Below, in pieces: positions 1 to 6,221 of a DNA stretch of 23,867 nucleotides (positions are counted from its first letter, which is position 1; every line of letters begins with the position of its first letter). This DNA comes from Desulfuromusa sp. GTDB taxonomy: Bacteria > Desulfobacterota > Desulfuromonadia > Desulfuromonadales > Geopsychrobacteraceae. The notes under the pieces were generated by a model. It did no database searches and had not been told where the DNA came from. It worked only from the letters and a program-made list of their open reading frames with translations. The stretch is taken from the NCBI GenBank assembly GCA_021647765.1, contig JAKIUD010000050.1, positions 1-23,867 on the forward strand, given 5' to 3'. Made by a program: the position numbers and the translations under genes.

Positions 1-882
1 AAATACTCGCTTTACCTTTGGAAACCGAGCCTTAATCTGTAAGTCTAACGCTGCGATTTCTACTTCCACGCTATCTGCGGAGGCACTATCGACAAAATCA
101 GCACTCAAGGTGACCAAGATAAAATCGGGACCCATATGCATCGTCAAGATTTCGTTGATCGCCTCGATGATTGCACTCTCTTGCACAATCTCATGAATCC
201 CCTGAACAATTTGCGGTTCAGCACTTTCACCAATCAGCAGCCCCTTGGTTTCATGTGCCAGCCAGATCGCTGTCCCAATCAGAATAAAACCAATCAGGAT
301 GGAGGCGCTCCCATCAAAGTAGACGTTTCCAGTCAATTGCGTCAGACCAATACCGATCAGAGCAACCAGTAAACCAAGCAAAGCAGCAGAATCCTCGAAT
401 AAAACGACAAGAACTGAGGGGTCTTTTGCCTGGTTAATTGCCTTAATATATCCATTATCACCCTTATGATGTCTAAATTCGCGCAAAGCAAACAGCCACG
501 CAGCACCCTCAAAGATAATTGCCAACCCCAGCACCAGATAGTTGACCAAGAAACTTACTGCTGGCTGTGGGTGGCGGAGGTGATGGATCCCCTCGTAGAC
601 AGATATTCCACCACCTAAAGCAAATATGAGGATGGCAACCACAAAACTCCAGAAATAGATTTCCTTGCCATGCCCAAAGGGGAAATCTTTGTTGGCGGGT
701 CGTGCCGCCTTTTTCATACCATAGAGTAACAACCCTTGATTCCCCGTATCTACCAGAGAATGGATTGCCTCAGACAACATTGCCGAACTACCCGTGATTG
801 ATGCCGCAATAAATTTAGTGATAGCAATCAGCGTATTACCCGCGAGTGCGGCAAAAATAACTTTTTTTGAACCAGAAGCCAT
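1..882 (-). CDS. Cation diffusion facilitator (CDF) family transporter, 3' end outside window
   Basis: Inner-membrane divalent-cation/proton antiporter of the CDF family, probably exporting Zn, Fe, Co or Mn. The reverse strand reads open for 294 codons from the ATG at 882 to the window edge, so the C-terminus is missing. The N-terminus (MASGSKKVIFAALAGN) leads into a first membrane helix. A second helix carries the HxxxD metal-site pair (H41, D45, in SEAIHSLVDTGNQG). The segment FPFGHGKEIYFWSF is typical of the family, and a later helix has the FEDSAALLG acidic site. The last part (ILTMHMGPDFILVTLSADF, then QIKARFPKVKRVF) is the start of the cytoplasmic CDF domain. A purine-rich AAGGTG lies about 15 bases upstream, so the ribosome site is weak or the start is imperfect. 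Family call is firm; the metal is unknown. Confidence 0.9.
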   Translation of the reverse strand, partial: MASGSKKVIFAALAGNTLIAITKFIAASITGSSAMLSEAIHSLVDTGNQGLLLYGMKKAARPANKDFPFGHGKEIYFWSFVVAILIFALGGGISVYEGIHHLRHPQPAVSFLVNYLVLGLAIIFEGAAWLFALREFRHHKGDNGYIKAINQAKDPSVLVVLFEDSAALLGLLVALIGIGLTQLTGNVYFDGSASILIGFILIGTAIWLAHETKGLLIGESAEPQIVQGIHEIVQESAIIEAINEILTMHMGPDFILVTLSADFVDSASADSVEVEIAALDLQIKARFPKVKRVF

Positions 883-973
883 GGGGAATTATCTTTCACC
901 TTGTGGAATAGACTCTACAAGCAATGGAGGATGGTTTCGAATGACACAGGTGTAGAAATAGATTGTAGTAAAA

Positions 974-1021
974 CCAGGACTGTCCCGGATAGCGCTATCG
1001 GGGGGTACAGCAGGTTCCTGG
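974..1021. repeat. Long nested hairpin between two minus-strand genes
   Basis: A perfect 12-base palindrome, GATAGCGCTATC (988-999), is enclosed by CCC/GGG, then CTGT/ACAG, then an outer CCAGGA (974-979) paired with TCCTGG (1016-1021). It lies between the end of the epimerase gene and the start of the CDF gene, both on the minus strand. There is no T-run on either side, so it is not a standard intrinsic terminator. It could be a REP-type hairpin, an RNA processing site or a transposon-derived remnant. It shares the short CTGTCCC motif with the element at 20111-20223. Confidence 0.6.
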
Positions 1022-1039
1022 CCCGAAGTCACCTTTCCC

Positions 1040-1939
1040 TCAGAGAGAAGGATTTAAATAAGCTTTGATGCTGCTGGAAAAATCATGCAGTTCTAAAGAT
1101 AAATCATTTATCCAGCTATTATCTTGACAAATATTCCCCTCCAGGAGCATCTGCAATTGATCACTGGTGATGGGGAATATCGAGATATTTTGCAGCGTTG
1201 CAACAACTGGTTTCATCAGCCAGAGAGGTTGGTGGATTTTTCGCGCTCCAGCTACTTGTCCTAATGCCTGAGCAATGAGATTGAGAAGTTGATCGTAACT
1301 AAAGCGTTCTAATCCACAACACTGATAGTTTTTGGCGAAAGTTTCCGGCTTATCCAGTGCGCTAACAAAACCTGTCGCAATATCCTCGACACTGACGGGC
1401 TGGAGTTGATATTGTCCGTCCCCCATCACCGGAACCAATGGTAAGTTTCTGATTAATTGAGCCAACATGTTGATAAATTGATCTTCGGATCCATAAATCA
1501 GTGACGGACGAAAAATGGTCCAATCCAGGTTGGATTGCCGCACCTTCTCTTCCGCGACCCATTTGGTTTTGTGGTAGTTGGTGACGGCATTTTTCCGGGA
1601 ACCATTGGCACTCATCTGCAGATAGCGCTTGACCCCCTGTTCTTCTGTCGCTTGCACCATATTCTCAGTCGACTCAACATGGAGCTTTTTAAACGTAATC
1701 CCCTTCCCGGGAAATTCTCGAACGATACCGACCAGATGGATAACTGCATCACAGCCAGAGAGCTGATCACGCAAGGTTGCAGGGTGGGTGGTGTCACCCG
1801 TAACTGTTTCGATTCCATTGAAATTGTTAAGGGCATCGGTTCTTCTGACCAGAGCACGAACCGAATGATTTGCCGCAAGTAATTGCCGAATAATTTCACG
1901 ACCAACAAATCCACTGCCACCAGTGATAAAAACTTTCAT
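1040..1939 (-). CDS. NDUFA9-like NAD(P)-binding epimerase/dehydratase family protein
   Basis: 299-residue atypical or extended short-chain dehydrogenase of the NAD-dependent epimerase/NDUFA9-like group, probably cytosolic or peripheral to the membrane. The N-terminus MKVFITGGSGFVGREI holds the Rossmann glycine motif GGSGFVG. GDTTHP and a DAVIHLVGI strand follow, as in NDUFA9-like and NmrA-like proteins. The region NYHKTKWVAEEKVR has a Y-x-x-x-K pair in the usual active-site position, and FRPSLIYG is the conserved post-catalytic motif. Its substrate cannot be read from the sequence; family members act as NAD(P)H sensors, quinone-associated proteins or sugar epimerases. The start is supported by AGGAG five bases upstream of the ATG. 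The gene lies 157 bases upstream of the CDF gene on the same strand and may be cotranscribed with it, although a hairpin separates them. Confidence 0.85.
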   Translation of the reverse strand: MKVFITGGSGFVGREIIRQLLAANHSVRALVRRTDALNNFNGIETVTGDTTHPATLRDQLSGCDAVIHLVGIVREFPGKGITFKKLHVESTENMVQATEEQGVKRYLQMSANGSRKNAVTNYHKTKWVAEEKVRQSNLDWTIFRPSLIYGSEDQFINMLAQLIRNLPLVPVMGDGQYQLQPVSVEDIATGFVSALDKPETFAKNYQCCGLERFSYDQLLNLIAQALGQVAGARKIHQPLWLMKPVVATLQNISIFPITSDQLQMLLEGNICQDNSWINDLSLELHDFSSSIKAYLNPSL

Positions 1940-1988
1940 AATTGCTCCTTGTGAAAAGGCTTTTTATTTATCCACTCGCGTGGATTTT

Positions 1989-2083
1989 CTCCTTCCCTCT
2001 TGATGGGGGAAGGTTGGGGCTGGAGTGTTCTCTTGCAGGTTTGCCCCCCCACCCTAACCCTCCCCCACGCCGGGGGCGTGGGA
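1989..2083. repeat. GC-rich inverted repeat pair (REP/BIME-like), copy A
   Basis: Lies in the 360-base gap between the divergent genes at 1939 and 2300. A G-rich arm (about 1989-2022, containing CTTGATGGGGGAAGG) faces a C-rich arm (about 2044-2083, containing ACCCTAACCCTCCCCC), separated by about 20 bases. Each arm also holds its own small hairpin, for example CCCCCACGCCGGGGGCGTGGG. The same two arm types recur at six other places in the window. Here the order is G-rich then C-rich, opposite to copies C, E and F. Confidence 0.75.
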
Positions 2084-2157
2084 ATCACGAAGTACTTAAC
2101 CAGAAAACCCTTTTATGTGCCCACTTACTTAAATATACCACCTGATAACGCAAAAAC

Positions 2158-2198
2158 ACCCGTTTTAATCGCTGATCATGATATATCGACGGGTTTTT
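2158..2198. terminator. Weak terminator-like hairpin in the divergent gap
   Basis: ACCCGT (2158-2163) pairs with ACGGGT (2189-2194), with an A-run before and a T-run after, so it could act in either direction. The loop is long (about 25 bases) and the stem only 6 pairs, so it is a weak candidate. Confidence 0.3.
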
Positions 2199-2247
2199 CG
2201 CCAAACAAAAGAAAATTAGATGTCTTTTACCTTGATTTATTGGGCGT

Positions 2248-2276
2248 TTGTTATATTATTGGTTTTTAACTATAAT
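2248..2276 (+). promoter_or_regulatory. Sigma70-like promoter for the signalling block
   Basis: TTGTTA (2248-2253) and a perfect TATAAT (2271-2276) are separated by exactly 17 bases, just before the GTG-start kinase at 2300. A strong ribosome site (AAGGAG, 2287-2292) follows. The implied leader is very short, about 15 bases. The surrounding sequence is AT-rich, which raises the chance of accidental matches, but the spacing and -10 box are ideal. Confidence 0.55.
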
Positions 2277-2299
2277 CAGCTTAAACAAGGAGAACCCCT

Positions 2300-3568
2300 G
2301 TGTCGATAGAGTCAACAAAAGATTCCCCTCGCCTGCAAATTTTACTTGTTGATGATAGTCCTATGAATCTCGATACCCTTTTGGCAACCTTGGGGGATAG
2401 CTACGATCTTCGTGTCGCCATTGATGGACAGGGGGCTCTGGATCTTATTGCCGGTGGCGATCTGCCTGATCTGATTCTTCTCGATATTATGATGCCTGGT
2501 AAAGATGGTTATGAAGTCTGCAAAAAGTTAAAAGCAGATGAAAAAACCTCTAAAATCCCGATTATCTTTTTAACCGCATTGGACAGTGACGAAGATGAAG
2601 CCAAAGGTTTGGAGCTGGGTGCTGTCGATTACATTTCTAAACCATTCAATCCGGCGATTGTCAACAGTCGGGTTAAAACCCACCTGGAATTAAAACAATA
2701 TCAAGATAATTTACAGGGGCTGGTCAGAGCTAAAACTCAGGAATTGACCGAGGCTTATAAGGATTTGAAACAAGTTCACGACCAGATGTTGCAGCAGGAA
2801 AAAATGGCTTCAATCGGGCACCTGGCTGCGGGGGTCGCCCATGAAATTAATAATCCTGCTGGATTCATTGGCAGTAACCTCAATTCTTTGCAGAAATATA
2901 TGGTGAAGTTAAATAAAGGGATTGCTTTTATGGAGCAAGCCCTTAAGTCCGTTGATGATCCCGAGATAACCGTTCAATTAAAGGAGATGAAGCGTAAGCT
3001 GAAATTCAACTTTATCCAGGAAGATATTGACGATCTGATTACCGAATCGAAAGACGGGATTGAGCGAATTTCGTTAATTGTCCGCAATCTGAAGAGTTTT
3101 TCCCGGGCAGAAGACGATACTCTCAAACTGACCGATTTGCAGAAATGCCTTGAAAGTTCCTTGAGCATTGCCTGGAATGAAATTAAATATAAAGCCAGGG
3201 TGGAGAAAAATTATCAGGAGCTACAACCGATTAAATGTCTGCCGCAGCAGTTGAGCCAGGTTTTTGTCAACCTGCTAGTCAATGCTGCCCAGGCGATTGA
3301 GGATCAGGGGATCATTACCGTCACCACTCGTCAGGAAAAGGATTGGGCTGTGGTGGAGATTAGTGATAACGGCAGTGGAATTTCTCCTGAAAATATCGAA
3401 CGTATTTTTGAAGCTTTTTATACAACCAAAGAGGATGGCAAGGGGACGGGATTGGGTTTGAGTATCTGTCACGATATTTTACAGAAGCATCAGGGGACGA
3501 TCTCTGTTGCCAGTGACATGGGCGAGGGGACTTGCTTTACCATCAAACTACCAATGCCCGATAGTTGA
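2300..3568 (+). CDS. Receiver-histidine kinase (REC-HisKA-HATPase), soluble
   Basis: 422-residue cytoplasmic histidine kinase whose input is an N-terminal receiver domain. REC (about 13-130) has the acidic pair D18/D19, phospho-acceptor D62 (LLDIMMP), T92 and K114. A coiled-coil linker (about 130-165) leads to the dimerisation helix with QQEKMASIGHLAAG and H181 in AHEINNP. An ATPase domain follows with N-box NLLVNAAQAI, DNGSGI and GTGLGLS. There is no membrane segment, so it must receive phosphate or bind partners internally. The start is GTG with AAGGAG seven bases upstream, and a good promoter precedes it. The kinase core is clearly paralogous to those at 9437 and 10725, and the receiver to that at 5007. 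The TGA stop lies inside the left arm of an inverted-repeat element. Confidence 0.92.
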   Translation: MSIESTKDSPRLQILLVDDSPMNLDTLLATLGDSYDLRVAIDGQGALDLIAGGDLPDLILLDIMMPGKDGYEVCKKLKADEKTSKIPIIFLTALDSDEDEAKGLELGAVDYISKPFNPAIVNSRVKTHLELKQYQDNLQGLVRAKTQELTEAYKDLKQVHDQMLQQEKMASIGHLAAGVAHEINNPAGFIGSNLNSLQKYMVKLNKGIAFMEQALKSVDDPEITVQLKEMKRKLKFNFIQEDIDDLITESKDGIERISLIVRNLKSFSRAEDDTLKLTDLQKCLESSLSIAWNEIKYKARVEKNYQELQPIKCLPQQLSQVFVNLLVNAAQAIEDQGIITVTTRQEKDWAVVEISDNGSGISPENIERIFEAFYTTKEDGKGTGLGLSICHDILQKHQGTISVASDMGEGTCFTIKLPMPDS

Positions 3569-3716
3569 TGGTCTCGCAAAGTTGTTGGATGGATCAGCAA
3601 AAATTTTATCCTGCAAGGCGGAGTGTTTTTTCGTGGGTGAAGGGATACATAGAGTATGGCGAGGTCTCATAAAACCGCTGCAACACCGGAGGGTGAACTT
3701 TTTGCAACGCCATCAT
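3565..3716. repeat. Candidate MITE-like element with imperfect terminal inverted repeats
   Basis: The left end, 3565-3583, reads TTGATGGTCTCGCAAAGTT. The right end, 3696-3716, read on the reverse strand begins ATGATGG and ends TTGCAAAAAGTT; the two match over most of their length with a 2-base gap. The element is about 150 bases and has no coding capacity. It fills the gap between the REC-kinase and the REC-Hpt gene, and the kinase stop codon (3566-3568) is within the left arm. I did not find flanking target duplications. It could be a miniature transposon or a structured RNA spacer. Confidence 0.5.
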
Positions 3717-3741
3717 AGTTGAAAGCTTTGGAGTTTTGCGG

Positions 3742-4800
3742 ATGACAGTTTTCCAGACTTGGCAACAGACTAAAGTTCTTTTAGTCGACGATAACGATAT
3801 GGGGCGGGAGGTGCTCCGGGCACTGTTAGAAACTGTCGGGATCGAGGTGCAAGAAGCGCAAAATGGCCTGGAAGCTGTCGACAGGGTCGAGACCGAAGAG
3901 TTTGATCTGGTGCTGATGGATGTCCAGATGCCGGTTCTGGATGGTCAGAATGCCGCGCGGGCAATCCGTGCTCTCGACAAGGAGAATATTGAGAACCTGC
4001 CGATTATTGCCATGACGGCCGACTCTTTTGCTGAACACCGGGCTGTAAGCCTGGCAGCAGGAATGAATGATCATCTGACCAAACCCGTTAACCTTGAAAT
4101 ATTGTATGCGATGCTGAAAAACTGGTTACCCGCAGAAAAACAACCGTCGAAACAACAATCAGCTAACGCAACTGTATCCAAGGAGCTTTCTGAATATGCA
4201 GAGTTGGAAGCAGCATTCCCGGGGATAGATATCAAAGGGGGAATTCGCCGGGTCGCGGGAGATGGGCTGCTGTATGTTGACTTGTTGAACAAATATGTCG
4301 ATCAATTTTCCGATACCGAAAGGGAATTGCGCAAGGAGCTGGCTCTTGAGGATAAAAAAGAAGCTATCTATCGTGTTCATACCCTGAGAGGAGTTGCTGG
4401 AAATTTAGGCGTGACAGCCGTATATGAACTGGCAAGTCAACTGGAAGAACAATTGACCAAGAGCCAAAAAGTATCAGCCTTTGATAAAATGGTCAAGGAA
4501 CACCAAAGGTTTCTGGCTTTAGTGCAAAGCTATTTAACCCGGAACCAACCTTTGCCTGTGAAAGATAAGCCTTCCGGTTCAGAGTCTGAAATGCAGACAC
4601 TTCTTGAACAGTTGCTTCCCTTTTTGAAATCTATCCGGCCACTAACCGCCAGGCCGCTGTTGGCACGGCTACAAGAAAAAAACTGGCCGGATAAATATCA
4701 ACACCAATTAACTCTGATAGTCGAACAAATTGAGAGCTATCAGCTCCCCCATGCAGCTGAACAGGTGGAGAATCTTCTGCAGTCAATAGGGGGAGAATAG
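3742..4800 (+). CDS. Receiver-Hpt phosphotransfer protein
   Basis: 352-residue cytoplasmic protein. REC (about 11-125) has D16/D17, phospho-acceptor D60 (LVLMDVQMP), MTAD and LTKP. An Hpt domain (about 160-265) has H213 in HTLRGVAGNLG. A helical tail of about 70 residues follows (LLEQLLPFLKSIRPL to VENLLQSIG). REC plus Hpt plus this tail is the usual C-terminal half of an unorthodox hybrid kinase, here without the kinase part; the N-terminus MTVFQTWQQTKVLLVDDN resembles an inter-domain linker. Start: the ATG at 3742 has GGAG eight bases upstream; a TTG six bases earlier is too close to that site. It probably shuttles phosphate between kinases and receivers of this block. The tail resembles the C-terminus of the kinase at 6222. 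Confidence 0.88.
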   Translation: MTVFQTWQQTKVLLVDDNDMGREVLRALLETVGIEVQEAQNGLEAVDRVETEEFDLVLMDVQMPVLDGQNAARAIRALDKENIENLPIIAMTADSFAEHRAVSLAAGMNDHLTKPVNLEILYAMLKNWLPAEKQPSKQQSANATVSKELSEYAELEAAFPGIDIKGGIRRVAGDGLLYVDLLNKYVDQFSDTERELRKELALEDKKEAIYRVHTLRGVAGNLGVTAVYELASQLEEQLTKSQKVSAFDKMVKEHQRFLALVQSYLTRNQPLPVKDKPSGSESEMQTLLEQLLPFLKSIRPLTARPLLARLQEKNWPDKYQHQLTLIVEQIESYQLPHAAEQVENLLQSIGGE

Positions 4801-4844
4801 ATGATAACTAATCTTTCGCTTAGATAGCGAGATTTTGGAATGTT

Positions 4845-4959
4845 GCCCCTTCCTCCTTGATGCACCCAAAATACGGGCATAAAAGGGAAGGTTGGGCTGG
4901 AGGTGGATTGTTGCTATTCATCCCTCTCCCGAACCCTCTCCCACGCAGGGAGAGGGAAT
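4845..4959. repeat. GC-rich inverted repeat pair (REP/BIME-like), copy B
   Basis: The G-rich arm (about 4845-4906) is interrupted after CTTGATG by about 20 bases (from about 4863) that form a small imperfect hairpin (TGCACCC with GGGCA). The C-rich arm (about 4920-4959) has CCCTCTCCC and GGGAGAGGG. The order is G-rich then C-rich, as in copy A. It occupies most of the 206-base gap before the REC-HD-GYP gene. Confidence 0.7.
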
Positions 4960-5006
4960 TTATACAGCGGAAGATCAGAGCTAATCAGGTTAGAGGATTA
5001 AAGTAA

Positions 5007-6074
5007 ATGGCAAACCAAAAAAAACAAATTCTGATCGTTGATGACACCCCTGCCAATATCGATACCCTGCTCGCAGTGCTGGGTGATGAATATGATCTGC
5101 GTATTGCTATTGATGGTGAAATGGCGCTGCACTCTTTGCAGCAGGATGAATTGCCCGACCTGATTCTCCTCGATATCATGATGCCAGGGATGGATGGCTA
5201 CGAGGTTTGCAAGCGGCTGAAAAGCTCGGTCAGAACCCGAGGGATCGGGATTATCTTTTTAACCGCCTTGAGCGAAAGTTCTGAACAGGAAAAAGGGTTG
5301 AGCCTGGGAGCGGAGGATTATATCACCAAGCCTTTTGATCCGGCAATTATTCGAGCGCGGGTGCGTACTCAACTGGAGCTGAAAAGATACCGTGATCATC
5401 TTGAAGAACAGGTTGTACTCAGAACAGAAGCGTTGGCGCATGCCCAGGAAGCAACAATAGCCAGTATGGCAATCATGGCGGAATACCGTGATCCAGAAAC
5501 GGGTGGGCATATTCAACGAACCAAATCGTATGTCCGGGCACTGGCTGCTGCATTGAGGGAAGAAGATTCATTGTTGCTGACCGATAAACAGCAGGAGCTC
5601 CTGTTTCAAGCGGCACCTCTACACGATATAGGTAAAGTGGCGATTCCCGATGCCATATTATTGAAACCGGTGCGTTTAACTGCGGAAGAATTTTCCATAA
5701 TGGAGAAACATACCCTCTTTGGCAGTGAAGCGATCCGGCGTACCGAAACAATCTATGGACAGAATGAACTGTTGTGTGTTGCAGCAGAAATTGCCGAATT
5801 TCACCATGAAAAATGGGATGGATCAGGTTACCCACACGGTCGCAAAGGGAGAGCGATTCCAATCTGCGCTCGCTTGATGACAATTGCCGATGTTTATGAT
5901 GCTTTGATCAGTAAGCGCCCCTATAAAGAGGCACTTAGCCATGAAGAAGCGGTCAAAACAATTCTTGAGGGGGATGGATATACTTCCCCGGAACATTTTG
6001 ATCCACAGGTGTTGACTTGCTTTGAGCAGATCCACCTGCAGTTTCATCAGATAGCGCTGGAATTTGCTGATTAA
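5007..6074 (+). CDS. Receiver-HD-GYP response regulator, predicted c-di-GMP phosphodiesterase
   Basis: 355-residue cytoplasmic response regulator of the RpfG type, predicted to hydrolyse cyclic di-GMP when its receiver is phosphorylated. REC (about 7-125) has D12/D13, phospho-acceptor D56 (LLDIMMP), T86 and K108. A coiled-coil linker (YRDHLEEQVVLRTEAL) joins an HD-GYP domain (about 145-345). That domain keeps the catalytic pair H206/D207 in LHDIGKVAIP, downstream metal ligands in EFHHEKWDGSGYPHG with an intact GYP (Y275), and ADVYDAL. All hallmark residues needed for activity appear present. The start has GAGGA at 4993-4997. The receiver is nearly the same as the one in the kinase at 2300, which suggests duplication and domain swapping and possible shared phosphodonors. 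Confidence 0.93.
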   Translation: MANQKKQILIVDDTPANIDTLLAVLGDEYDLRIAIDGEMALHSLQQDELPDLILLDIMMPGMDGYEVCKRLKSSVRTRGIGIIFLTALSESSEQEKGLSLGAEDYITKPFDPAIIRARVRTQLELKRYRDHLEEQVVLRTEALAHAQEATIASMAIMAEYRDPETGGHIQRTKSYVRALAAALREEDSLLLTDKQQELLFQAAPLHDIGKVAIPDAILLKPVRLTAEEFSIMEKHTLFGSEAIRRTETIYGQNELLCVAAEIAEFHHEKWDGSGYPHGRKGRAIPICARLMTIADVYDALISKRPYKEALSHEEAVKTILEGDGYTSPEHFDPQVLTCFEQIHLQFHQIALEFAD

Positions 6075-6104
6075 ATTGTTTGTATGTTAGTTCATGCGCC
6101 ACAG

Positions 6105-6190
6105 CCCCCTCCCTAACCCTCCCCCATAAAGGGAGAGGGAACTTAGCCCCTTCCCCCCTTTATGGGGGGGGGAAGGTTGGGATGGGGGGG
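6105..6190. repeat. GC-rich inverted repeat pair (REP/BIME-like), copy C
   Basis: The C-rich arm (about 6105-6141) has CTCCCTAACCCTCCCCCATA then GGGAGAGGG. The G-rich arm (about 6147-6190) starts with TTTATGGGGGGGGG, and the two are separated by only about 5 bases. Runs of nine, three and seven G on the coding strand could fold as a G-quadruplex in DNA or in the leader RNA of the kinase starting at 6222. An ATG inside the arm (6162) is in frame with that kinase but is part of the repeat, not a real start. Confidence 0.75.
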
Positions 6191-6221
6191 ACGGCGGTTA
6201 AAGAAAAAAGCAGGATTGACT

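Noticed and set aside
1942..2269. Two small plus-strand reading frames across repeat copy A
   Set aside because: They translate the repeat and AT-rich spacer, have no ribosome site and show no protein-like composition.
3507..3722. Short frame overlapping the end of the REC-kinase
   Set aside because: It reads kinase codons in the wrong frame and then the inverted-repeat element; no ribosome site or motif.
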